A DNA stretch of 64,000 nucleotides from assembly GCA_020466095.1 (NCBI GenBank), contig CM035806.1, positions 141,993,434 to 142,057,433 of the forward strand, in the 5' to 3' direction. Source of the stretch: Chlorops oryzae. Lineage: Eukaryota > Arthropoda > Insecta > Diptera > Chloropidae. The notes under the pieces were generated by a model. It ran no database searches. It worked only from the letters and a program-made list of their open reading frames with translations, and was not told the DNA's origin. The stretch's first letter is position 1, and every line of letters starts with the position of its first letter. Positions 45,774 through 55,910 of the stretch are shown here, one piece after another. Both the position numbers and the translations under genes were made by a program.

Positions 45774-46079
45774 TTGTAATTTTTGTTCAATTGAATTATA
45801 TAATTAATACGTTCCCTGTAGTATGTATAGTGAAAACATTTTTTTTAAATTGAATATAAATACTCGTACATGTATTAAGAAACACAATCATTTAAATTCT
45901 TTTTCTCCATTGACTTAACACGCTAAAGAGAGCGATTACCGCTCGTCAGTCGTTATGAAGTTGATCATTCCATTCAAAATTGTTTTCACGCAATTTTTTT
46001 GCTCTTATTCGAATCAGAAAAACTGTGCGATAATTCGCTGAAAAGTATGCTATAATTTTTATACATTCAACAAGCAACG
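45774..46079. other. Gene-less stretch
   Basis: AT-rich, no gene or element seen. Confidence 0.45.
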
Positions 46080-46084
46080 CGTCG

Positions 46085-46843
46085 CACAGTGGGGAACTTG
46101 CGGGAAAAATTCGCTTTTTCGAATAATGCTATTGAAAAATCTAATGATGCAGTTTGATAGAGGATAGTTGGACTAAGAGAAATCTGAAATTGGTTTCCGT
46201 AAAATCTTATATGTATATTGCCTTCGAAAGAGTTCGAGTTCAGCTGAAAATTGTACAGCAAAATGAATGAAAATTTGCATGTAATTTAGTAACGTGTATA
46301 TGGAAGAAATGTTTGCTTATTCAGCTTGATTGATATTATTATTTAAATATAGCATTTAATGTTTCACAGAAAATATAAACTAACTGATTGAAAAAGCTAG
46401 CTACGTCTACCTACATCGGCTCACTACAAAAAACTTAGAGGTAAGAGTCTCTTCTTTAAGTTTCAGCAATAAAATTCACCAAATTTTACCAATAGTTTGA
46501 AAAACTTACAAATTAGCTAACGGAGCTATGCAAATTTCAACGCATTTTAGCGAAAAAAGCTATAGCTATGGGCCTATGGGAGGTACCCCTAGAGTCTGAC
46601 CGATTTAATAATTTTAGCCAACATTCTGACTGAGTTTTGCTAAAATCGGTTGACTTTTAGCGGTAGCTACCATACAAAGCCATAACTATGGGCCTATGGG
46701 AGGTACCCCTAGGGGTTGAACAATTTTGACAATTTTTTGATTTTTTCTTAGTTACATTCATTAAACCAAGTATGATAATTTTACTTTCATTGGACTACTC
46801 CTTCTACTTTTTTCCACGAAATGTATGAGGCTTCCTCACTGTG
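46085..46843. mobile_element. Transib-like non-autonomous transposon 2
   Basis: CACAGTGGGGAAC at the left and CTCACTGTG at the right are bounded by perfect 5-bp CGTCG duplications (46080-46084; 46844-46848). From the right end inward, the CACAGTG heptamer is followed after exactly 23 bases by AAAAAAGTA. From the left end it is followed after about 12-13 bases by GAAAAATTC. Inside, GGGCCTATGGGAGGTACCCC occurs twice (46571; 46691). No coding region. The interior is unrelated to element 1, so it is a different family. Confidence 0.72.
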
Positions 46844-46848
46844 CGTCG

Positions 46849-47020
46849 CGACGCGTTGGACGAAAGTGGTTCATGGCTTTAAATTAAAATTGAATTTCAA
46901 TTAAGAATATAATTTCTATAAAAGACTAACGTGGCTGCAATTGGGAAATCGTTTAATGAGGTATTTAAGCGAAAATTCCAAGAAATCAGTGCTCAATTAT
47001 TGCATAAGTGAAGTAGGTAA
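46849..47020. other. Short AT-rich spacer
   Basis: Nothing recognisable between the Transib-like element and the first hAT MITE. Confidence 0.4.
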
Positions 47021-47028
47021 TTATTATC

Positions 47029-47245
47029 GGGTGTTATGGAAACCAATAGTTGTCAGAATCGGTTTTGAAATCATCAATTATTGGGTGCAGGAATCTTTAT
47101 ATTCGAATATGGCTTTTGGTAATAGCATCTGTTTCGATTAATTAATCGTTGCTCAAACTTTCAATTGATTTCCAAGTCATCTATACAAAATAAATGGTGA
47201 TTTCAAAACCGATTCTGACAACTATCGATTTCCATATCACCCCTG
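47029..47245. mobile_element. hAT MITE (CAGGGGTGATATGG ends), copy 1
   Basis: The right end CATATCACCCCTG and the left CGGGTGTTATGG are inverted, with about 48 bp of good TIR including TAGTTGTCAGAATCGGTTTT. Left ATTATTAT and right ATTATTAC flanks match at 7 of 8 bases. The left tip has lost about two bases. Confidence 0.8.
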
Positions 47246-47269
47246 ATTATTACTATTATTATTATTATT

Positions 47270-47492
47270 CAGGGGTATCACAGAAACCGATAGCTGACGG
47301 AATTGGAATTTTAGTCGATTGAATTTTTATATATATATCATAGACAGCCGGGTAAAATTTGGTTGTGTTCAATTAATAACCGATAATACTTCCGATTCGA
47401 AATCAAAAACAACAAATTTTGTAAATTTTGTATGAAATTTCGATCGGTTTTAATTCCGATTACGACAGCTATCGGATTCTGTGTTACCCCTG
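47270..47492. mobile_element. hAT MITE (CAGGGGTATCACAG ends), copy 2
   Basis: CAGGGGTATCACAGAAACCG and, inverted, ATTCTGTGTTACCCCTG form the ends. Flanks are ATT-rich, so the 8-bp duplication is ambiguous. The TIR is related to that of its neighbour at 47029 (GATAGYTGTC...AATCGG shared). Two family members lie within 25 bp of each other. Confidence 0.78.
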
Positions 47493-47718
47493 ATTATTTA
47501 ATTTTTAGTTGAATTCCTCTTTAAATACAAAATAAAATAATTTTATTTTATTTCGATTAATCTAATTCATTTCTTCTAGCATGAAGCTACAGCCGGAAGC
47601 TCTTGATTGTGACAAAGAGAATAAGAAGAAAAGAAAGAATCATTTTATTGCGTTATGAAAGGGGAGAAAACGTCCAAATTTCTAATGTGAATACGGAAAC
47701 TGGCAACGAACCGAAAGA

Positions 47719-47758
<40 letters not shown>

Positions 47759-49075
47759 GAGAGAGAGAGAGACCGAGAGAGTGAGAGAAAGAGGACAAGT
47801 TTAGCCCAACTAGATAAGTGCTCGCACGGATAGTGAATTCAAATAGATTTCAATTCGAGCAAATTAAAAATAAACATTTGCAATTTAAACAATCAAATAA
47901 CCAGATCACAGCAAGGCAATAAATAGATACTGCCAACAATTCAGGATGGCACAGGATTCGGTTGTTCCGAATGTCCATATCGATAGCTCATCAAGAAGCA
48001 ATCGATGTTTGCAGCTATCCAAACAAAATGCAGCAATGCCAAATAGACATAGCGAAAGCAAAAGAGCAAGAGAATGAGAAAGACTGAGAGTTGGCTAATT
48101 CCTGAAATTAAATCGGAAAATAAGCGATATGTGTGTTTATGTTAAGACCGGCAGGAGATTATGAAGCGAAGCTCATCAGTTCTCGGAAAAGTCGAGTAAA
48201 CTGGACGCCTGCCTGGACACGGAATCAAAATAAGGAATAACTTAACTACATATGTATACACTATACACATTTAATAAATTATCCCTTATAACGTATCGTT
48301 GGCATGGGCCGTTAAGAAATCCTTTGAATCGCTCACATCACAGTTGGCGTAACTGAAGGACCAATAAAGACGACAGCACGCACCCGTCACTCAACGAGTA
48401 AGAAGAATGCATACAAAATGACGACATTTAAAGGTGGAAGCAGTACAGAAGGTAGGTCGGTCCATCTCTTTGTTATCCTTTTATGTGGTTTCGCTCTATA
48501 GCAAGCTGCCTGCAGGTAATCGGCTCGGTTTCTCACTGCTATTCATTTCGCCTGTAAATTCAAGCACGCGCCAACATTTGCTGGTCGCGGAAGACAAAGC
48601 CACTTTATTTTATTACCCCAGAGTGATTTGGCATTTTCTGATATAAGTCGCTTAACGCTTAAAGCTCAACGTTAAACGATCCACGAATTCCACGCGTCCT
48701 TTCGAATGGCTTATGGCGGCAGATTGTGAATAACGATGAGCGAAGCTGACAGCTTTTATTTTTTGTGCTCATCTTTTTCGCAACTCATGTGAAGATTACT
48801 TTTCAAAGTACGATTCCCCCCTTTAATTTTTATTATTTTTTTTCTGTATTATCTCGACAATCCTTTTTATTGTGTCTGGTGTACTGTCGCTCTTTCTGTT
48901 ATTGCGAATTATAAATTACATCATAAAAACTGCATGTGGGAGAAAAATACGTCTTTCAAGACATTCTAAGAGTCTTTTAAAGATATTCCTACATACATAC
49001 ATACAGATATACATACTAAATTTGAAAATTAAATCGTTAACTTCTTTAAAGCTCGGGGATTTTAAGTGTCGGTTT
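47493..49075. other. Possible host 5' region, non-coding overall
   Basis: This is the most host-like stretch in the window: less AT-rich, with few repeats apart from GAGA at about 47720-47790. It contains a candidate first coding exon at 48418-48451. No longer open frame with recognisable domains is present. Confidence 0.35.
48418..48451 (+). other. Candidate first coding exon with splice donor
   Basis: ATG in a strong insect context (CAAAATGA) opens MTTFKGGSSTE and runs into GAAG|GTAGGT, a good donor sequence. I cannot find exon 2 in the window, so this is only a possibility. Confidence 0.25.
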
Positions 49076-49191
49076 TTATACCCAGCGTAAGCGGGGTATA
49101 TTAGTTTTGTGCAAATCTTGTAACAGGGAGAACTAAGCTCCGGAGATATAGACATATGTATATAGAAATGATCAGTTCTTGCTTCGGCAGA

Positions 49192-49231
<40 letters not shown>

Positions 49232-50124
49232 GGCCCCTGCGCAAGGATGACACGCAAAATCGTGAAAAAAAAAATATAGAAATGATCAGGATCAAAAACT
49301 GAATCGATTTAGACATGTCCGTCTGTCCGTCCGTCCGTCCGTCTGTCCGTCTGTCCGTCTGTCCGTCCGTCCGTGGTCGGATCTCCTACGAAACGGCTGG
49401 ACCAATCAAGTCGAAATTTGGCACACAGGTATATCGGGATCCGAGTATGATCCTAAGTAAAAATGGGAGACATCCGCCCACTGCCACGCCCACAAATGAA
49501 TATAATGTGTTTTCAGTAAAATGCTTGTAACTTGCGAACCACTCAACACATTCCATTGATATTTGGTGTACTGGTAAACTACGCAAAGGGACATATCCTG
49601 GCAAAAAATGGACGCCGCCCTCCGTGAGCCACGCCCACAAATAAGCCCACAAATAAGGGCTTATCGTAACTTGTGAAGTAAAAGGCGTAGAAGGTTCAAA
49701 TTCGCAGCATAGGTTGACCAAGGCGAATGAAAGGTATAGGAAAAAAATTTATATGGCCCGCCCACTTCCACGCCCACAAATGGAGATTTTTCGTAACTTC
49801 CGAATTAATAGGCGTAGACGCTTCAAATTCGCAACATAGGTTAACCAAGGCAAACGAAAGGTGTAGGGAAAAAATTTATGTGGCCCGCCCACTGCCACGC
49901 CCACAAATGAAGATTTGTCGTAACTTCCGAAGTAAAAGGCGTAGAAGCTTCAAATTCGCAACATGGGCTCACCAAGGCGAATGAAGGTTGTAGGGAAATA
50001 ATTTATGTGGCCCTCCCACTGCCACGTCCACAAATAGAGAAGAAAAACATAGTGCACTCATAATGTCGGGACGCTGGGTATTTCAAAGTCGGGCTTGACC
50101 GACTTTAGCTTTCTTACTTGTTTT
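49076..50124 (+). mobile_element. DINE-1-like element, family B, copy 2
   Basis: Starts TTATACCCAGCGTAAGCGG, has the GACATGTCCGTCTGTCCG core, about three 125-bp units with GGCCCGCCCACTGCCACGCC, and ends AAGTCGGGCTTGACCGACTT plus CTTACTTGTTTT. A U6 copy has been inserted near its 5' end. Non-coding. Confidence 0.85.
49175..49274 (+). pseudogene. U6: U6 snRNA retropseudogene
   Basis: The first 90 nt match spliceosomal U6, from GTTCTTGCTTCGGCAGAACA through ACAGAGA (the splice-site-pairing box) and AGCATGGCCCCTGCGCAAGG to CACGCAAAATCGTG. The 3' part of U6, about 17 nt including the U-tail, is missing and replaced by ten A residues. TATAGAAATGATCAG occurs just before (49161-49175) and after (49275-49289), a 15-bp target duplication. 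This shows insertion by LINE machinery into the DINE-B element. It has no U6 promoter in front, so I expect no expression. Confidence 0.95.
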
Positions 50125-51012
50125 TTCTAGGAAAGTATCTTTCAGGCATTTATTTCAAAATACACTTTCATTTTATCCCCATGAAAAGTTGTCATAAATT
50201 TTCTTAGCGTTCGGGTTTCCCAATTAAGACGGGGCTCACTTAAAGGAACCCTCTGCCAAAGCCCCCTGCCAAAAAAAAAAATCTGAATAAAATAAAAGAA
50301 AGCAAAAAAAAAAAAGAACAACAGCAATTTATGTTCAGTTAAACTACTATCATGTCGTTAAGACGTGTCTCAAAAAAAGAGCACAAGAACGAAGCCATCG
50401 CTATCCGAGAAACCTGACCAAAACAGACCAGACCAATCCACACCACACCACACCACACCACGCCAGACCAATGCAGACTGGACTCGAGCAAGGACCTCGA
50501 AATCAAGTGCGTTGCAGGCGTTAAGCAATGGCAGCGAAAATGCAAGTGCCCGCCGCGTACTATTATTATTACTTAATTCTTATTATGACCGTTCGGAATA
50601 TAGAACAAGAAGCAAAAAGGAAAATGGGCATGAAAATGAAAACGAAAATGAAAATGAAAATAAATAACATGCCACATACTTACAACCACAAACTGTAGAG
50701 CATGCCATTTTCATTCAGGCAGAAAAACCATTAAGGTTTCATGCCCGAACGCTAGCATTTTTACGAGACCCAAAAAACATGAAATAACTTATAACAAAAT
50801 AAAAACAAAAAAAAAAAAAAAAGGAAGAAAGTAAAAATAAAAATTGCAACGACAACAATCTTCTCCGTGCGAAACATGGAAAAGTTTCCAAAAAGTTCAA
50901 CAAAAAAATCAAAAATAAAATAAATGAAGAAATTGTAAAGAAAAACAAAATAAAGCCAAATTTCAAGTGTAAAAAAATCCTTTCCGGCAAACCACAATTT
51001 AAGACCGCAGCT
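50125..51012. other. Gene-less stretch
   Basis: No supported gene. It includes CCACACCACACCACACC-like repeats near 50438-50461, GAAAATGAAAAT repeats near 50629-50660 and A-rich tracts around 50810. Confidence 0.4.
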
Positions 51013-51017
51013 TGCCG

Positions 51018-51665
51018 CACAGTGGGTCCTCGCAATTTAACTAAGGTACAAATATAGCGAAGAGCTTTCGAAAAGACATATTACTCCTTAACCATTTTCT
51101 TGGAGATCACATTTAACTGGGGTAACTAGAATGTGCTTTGTCGATGTCTGAGAGAAGAAAGGTGGCAAATAGATGAAGAGAGAGGAAGAGAGATAATGAG
51201 AGCGAAACAGAAAGAGAGATAATGAGAGCGAAAGAGAAAGAGAGATAATGAGAGCGAAAGAGAAAGAGAGACAAAGAGAGATAAAGAGAAAGAAAGAGAA
51301 AGAAAGAGAGATAAAGAGATAGAAAGAGAAAGAAAGAGAAAGAAAGAGAGATAAAGAGATAGAAAGAGAGGTAAAGAGGAAGAAAGAGAGACAAGAAAGA
51401 GCCTAAGGGAGAGAAAGGGAGAGAAAGAGATAGATATAGAGAGAAGGAGATAGAAAGAGAGAGAAAGAGAGAGAGAGAGAGAGAGCGAGAGATAGAGATA
51501 GAGAGAAAGAGAGTTGCGGGTGAAAAAATGAAAGGGAATAAAAGAGAACAAAAAGGAGAATGTGACAACAGAAGAACACAAATATAACTGTTCGCTTCAC
51601 AAAATTTTATTTCAAATAAAACTGAAAAAAGCGTGAAATTTTTTAGTTCAACACATTCCACTGTT
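51018..51665. mobile_element. Probable Transib-like element 3, decayed, with GA tract
   Basis: CACAGTGGGTCC at the left is preceded by TGCCG. The right end reads TTCCACTGTT followed by CGCCG, so the terminal base and one target base have changed (4 of 5 match). Inward from the left, 23 bases separate the heptamer from ACAAATATA. Inward from the right, 12 bases separate it from CTAAAAAAT. Much of the interior is a GA microsatellite. Confidence 0.42.
51173..51510. repeat. GA-rich microsatellite
   Basis: About 340 bp of GAGA/GAAA with GATAATGAGAGCGAAA units repeated about four times near 51190-51260. On the minus strand it gives Ser/Leu/Phe frames. Confidence 0.92.
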
Positions 51666-51670
51666 CGCCG

Positions 51671-53281
51671 CGGCCACTTCATTGTGTTAATGCTTTTGGC
51701 ATGGTATAGGGCTAAGGTACGAGCCTGTAACGCCTGTAGCTCTGGAAAGTGTGGAAAGTACTGGACGCGATTCATTGATGTAGCCTGAATCTGAGTTAAG
51801 CACAAATGACCCTAAACAAATGCGAAATGTTGCCAGCATCGCCACAAATGGGCACAGCCGGTCAGGCTCAGCTTCGGCCATATTATAGCGCTACGCTATA
51901 GAGATAGAAAGGCGAACGCGCAGACAGACAGAGGAATAGACGGATAGACCAACCGACAGACAGATAGACAGGAAGGCAGACGAAGAGTCACGATGCGCTG
52001 GTAAGATAACGAAACTCAGCAATGGCGCAAATTTTGATATCGGCCAAGCAAATTACGATTTGGTGGAGTAGAACGACTTCAGCCCAACTTCGGCTGCGAG
52101 CGACGCGTCGGACTCACCGAATTCAAAAGAAAGGCCGGAGCTATTAATAATTCCGGTTTAAATGAAGATAATAACAAAATATGACTTTCCATGTACGGCG
52201 GGCGTACTTTGGCCGCAGTTAAAAATAACCATGCGCCGGGGACGGATCTGTTCTTATTTTGTGGGTGTTTTTTCTGTTTAGGAGGGGGCGACGCATCGGG
52301 AGCGGCTACAGAAACATTGGCTCGAAAGAACTTTTCATAGCTCGATGGGAAAGTGTTGAACAATGTTAAATGGCGAGAGGAAAACTATCAATGCTTTCCA
52401 TTGTATTGTCAAATATGTTTTTGATTTCAAAGTGGGCGTGTTTTTTTATTTCCAAATATTTTTAGAGCGTGAAAGTTACATTCTTGCGTCATAAAAATTT
52501 CTAAAATGACGCCACGAAATTGATATTTAACGTCAATTGAGCCATATTTAATGGTTCCAAAGAAATTTCGAACTCATTGATAATTTGAAGCTGACAGACG
52601 TGACGTCGCAGAAGAACTCCATATGATTGAGCTTAAAAAAACAACACTATCTAAATATGTATATATGTACGTACATAAATATGTATGGTATGTGAGCAGG
52701 AGTGAATGAGAAAAATTCCACGTTTTTTATCTCTTCCGTTTTGTGCTTTATTTTTTATTACTATTAATTTTTGGTTGTTTTCATTGTTGGTCTATTTTTC
52801 TTCGTACCTTAGTTCTGGTTTATTTATAAACATATATATACATACATATTTATATATATATATTTTTTTTTTTTCTTGAAAGTAATTCCTCCCATTTAGC
52901 TGGTTCGCCATAAATCGTTCGGTCGTAAAGCTGTTTTCTAATTACAAGTCCATTAAAAAGCTAATTGATATTAAGGACGCGTATAAATTTGTGGGTCGTT
53001 GAGGATTTTGTGGCTACTCGCCTGTACAATGTTTAAGGAGCATAGTATTTATGATTAATCGTTTTCAAGCGAAGCAATGCAATGCATTTTTTCTCTACCT
53101 TTTTCTTTTGCTTGGCTTTTTTAAATCCGAAATTGGGTTTTTTTGTTTGTTTTATCATATAAAAGCTACAATCTTTTTCTTTTTTTCATAAAGTCCTTTT
53201 AAAAGGTACTAGAGGAAATAGGGAGTAAGTGTAATGGTGAACTAAAAAAATCATCTTTTTGTTGTTTTAAGTAGACTTAAA
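51671..53281. other. Gene-less stretch
   Basis: No supported gene. GACAGACAGA-type repeats occur at about 51920-51980. Minus-strand frame 52079-52363 has no recognised domain. AT-rich TATA repeats lie near 52830-52865. Confidence 0.4.
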
Positions 53282-53283
53282 TA

Positions 53284-53406
53284 CAGTGTACTCTCTTCTT
53301 GCGGATACTCCTCTTAAACGGACAACTTTTGTGAATGCTCAAGTATTCCTGCTTCTGAAATAGTTTCCTCTTGAGCGGACACTCGTAGGTATGAGAGAAT
53401 ACACTG
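53284..53406. mobile_element. Pogo-type MITE (CAGTGTACTCTC ends)
   Basis: CAGTGTACTCTCTTCTTGCG and, inverted, a segment ending GAGAGAATACACTG, with TA on both sides (53282-53283; 53407-53408). GCGGA..CTC motifs are inverted inside. 123 bp. CAGT termini and the TA target fit pogo/Tigger. Confidence 0.82.
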
Positions 53407-53689
53407 TATACAAATCAATCTATCGAAATTTTACTATGCCACTTGAAGGGCGCCTGGTGAGAGGAACACAGAATTCTGCTGATGTTTCATAATAGGAAAG
53501 ATCAATGAACATCTATGAATACATCACTCAACGAATTGATTTCTTCATGAACGCTTTTCCGTTGCAACATGCATGTGGGCGGCATTCAGTAAAGCTTGAT
53601 GAACAACGAAGACTGACTGCCTCGATATCGATAAGCTAAATCGAATATACATATATATCAATAAATATTGTTTCAGGGATGGATAGTCC

Positions 53690-54471
53690 CACACACACAC
53701 ACACACACAGAGAAAGAGAGAGAAAGAGAGAGAAAGAGAGAGAAAGAGAGAAAGAGAGAAAGAGAGAGAAAGAGAGAGAGAGTGCGAGAGAGAGCAAGAG
53801 AGAAAAAAAGAGAGAGAGAAAAAGAGAGAGAAAAAGAGAGAGAAAAAGAGAGAGAAAAAGAGAGAGAGAAAAAGAGAGAGAGAGAGAAAAAGAGAGAGAG
53901 AGAGAAAAAGAGAGAGAGAGAAAAAGAGAGAGAGAGAAAAAGAGAGAGAGAGAAAAAGAGAGAGAGAGAGAAAGGGAGAGAGGGAAAGGGAGAGGGAGAG
54001 CGTGAGTGAGAGCGAGAGAGAGCGAGAGAGAGCGAAAGAGAGCGAGAGCGAGAGCGAGAGCGAGAGCGAGCGAGCAAGTGAGCGCGAGAGAGAGACAGAC
54101 AGAGCGAGCGTGAGAGAGAGACAGACAGACCGAGCGTGAGAGAGAGACAGACAGAGCGAGACAGAGAAACATACTGAGACAGAAAGATAAAGAGGTAGAA
54201 AGAGTGGTCGTGGGAGAGAGAGGGGTAGCGAGAGAGGTTGAGGGAGAGAGGGGTAGAGAGAAGTCGGGGGAGAGAAAGAGAAGTCGGGGGAGAGAGTGAT
54301 AGGTCGGGGGAGAGAGAGAGAGAACTGGGGAGAGAGAGGGGTAGAGAGAGATAGAGAGAAGGGTAGAGATAGATAGAGAGCGAGAGATAGAGAGAGAAGG
54401 GTAGAGAGAGGAACAAAGAGAGAGAGAGAGAGACAGAGAGAGAGACAGAGAGAGAGACAGAGAGAGAGACA

Positions 54472-54503
<32 letters not shown>

Positions 54504-54665
54504 AAGAGACAGAGAAAGAGTGACAGAGAGAGAGAGACAGAGAGAGAGAGCAAGTGGTCGTGGGAGAGGTCGAGGGAGAGGGGTAGAGAGAGAGAGAGGG
54601 TGGTCGGAGGAGAGAGAGAGAGAGAGCTCGGTTGGTGAGAGGGGTACAGAGAGAGAGGTGGGGGG
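53690..54665. repeat. ~1-kb GA-rich satellite-like tract
   Basis: Begins with a short (CA)n and continues as GAGA, GAAAAAGAGA, GAGC, GACAGACA and GGTCGGGGGAGA variants in ordered blocks. Local higher-order repeats are visible, for example AAAAAGAGAGAG units at 53800-53960 and GTCGGGGGAGA units at 54260-54320. Long Arg/Glu (plus) and Ser/Leu (minus) frames here are compositional. Confidence 0.95.
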
Positions 54666-55899
54666 CAAGAAAGTGATACTAAGAGAAAAATAAAATTGAG
54701 CGAAATTTAAAATGGTCGTAAGCAAAAAAAAAGAAAAGTATTCCCATTCGCTCATTCCGTCCTTCAATCGTTGCTCGATGCATTCACTAGTGAATTTATG
54801 AATTTATGAATTCAATTAGAGGTGATAACGTGCCATGAAATTGGCATACTCATATTTGTGGAGAAGTCACGCTCGCCCCAAATACCGACAAAATTGCCGA
54901 GAGAATTCTTTGCCCAATCACGTTCATATCGAACTATATTCGCATAAACAATGCAACAGCATTATCGACTTGAGGTATTAAGAAGAACAATTTTGTGCAA
55001 TTTATTCTTGTACGTATGCCGAATGCAACAATGCAGGAGCGAACGAAGGAGCGAACAAACGATTGAACAGTATGTTGTGCCAGGATGTGCAAGGACTGCG
55101 AAATCGGCATCGTTTTCATAAGTTTAATTTACTGAGTACTAGCACCCATCGATGCACCGGCTCGAGCACGTTCAAATGGAGTTTCCTTTTGCTGTTAATT
55201 TTTTCTTCTTTTTTGAGCATATTTTTGGAAGTCGATCTCACAAAAATGTTCGTTTAAGGCTCTCATAGCCAGAAAGTGTCACATTTCTTGAGTTCTTGAG
55301 TGGATGTACTTTGCAGGACATAAATTTTAAACTTTGCTATTCTATGTAAACAAAAATTGATATGTGCATATGTGGATGCTAGAAAGTTGGAAAGCTTACT
55401 TTCAATCGATGACTCCTTTGAGACAAATTGGTTAGGTTGGGATTTGGTTCAAAGTTTCAATCAGACGAATGTATAGAAACAATTAGGTCAATTGGATTAA
55501 GAGAGGGTCACTTTCATAATTGATCATAAAAAAGACTTTTTAACAGTGGCTTGGAGTGAGTGGTGAGTTTGCTGTTTCAAAACATATTTTATTAAGTAAC
55601 GGTTGAAGTGGCATTCAACTGTCGTGAATTGTGTAATGATTTGTTTCTGAAAGTCACCACGGAACTAGAGTGAAAAGAAACTCAGATATCGATAGACTGT
55701 TTCCAGGAAATATTTTGATTACCTAATAAAAAAATTAATCATTTATGAGTCCTTATTCGGAGTTATGTCTTTTATAATGAGCTCATTAAAATAAATGAGA
55801 TGTATAATATGTTTGTATATGACCCGGTGTAAGAATCGCAAATGATTCCTTCATAAATTCATATTTGATTCTTTTTTTTTTTTCATCAAACGTTGCTTA
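54666..55899. other. Gene-less stretch
   Basis: No supported gene or element. GAATTTATGAATTTATGAATT tandem units occur near 54791-54812. Confidence 0.4.
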
Positions 55900-55910
55900 G
55901 GGGCACATAC

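Noticed and set aside
49175..49274. Functional U6 gene
   Set aside because: It lacks the U6 3' end and a Pol III U-run, has an A-tail and is flanked by a target duplication.
51113..51805. 230-codon minus-strand Ser/Leu/Phe frame
   Set aside because: Shadow of the GA microsatellite at 51173-51510.
53636..54767. Open frames of 305 and 364 codons rich in Ser/Leu, and Arg/Glu frames on the other strand
   Set aside because: They arise from the GA/CT tract; composition is purely that of the repeat and no domain flanks it.
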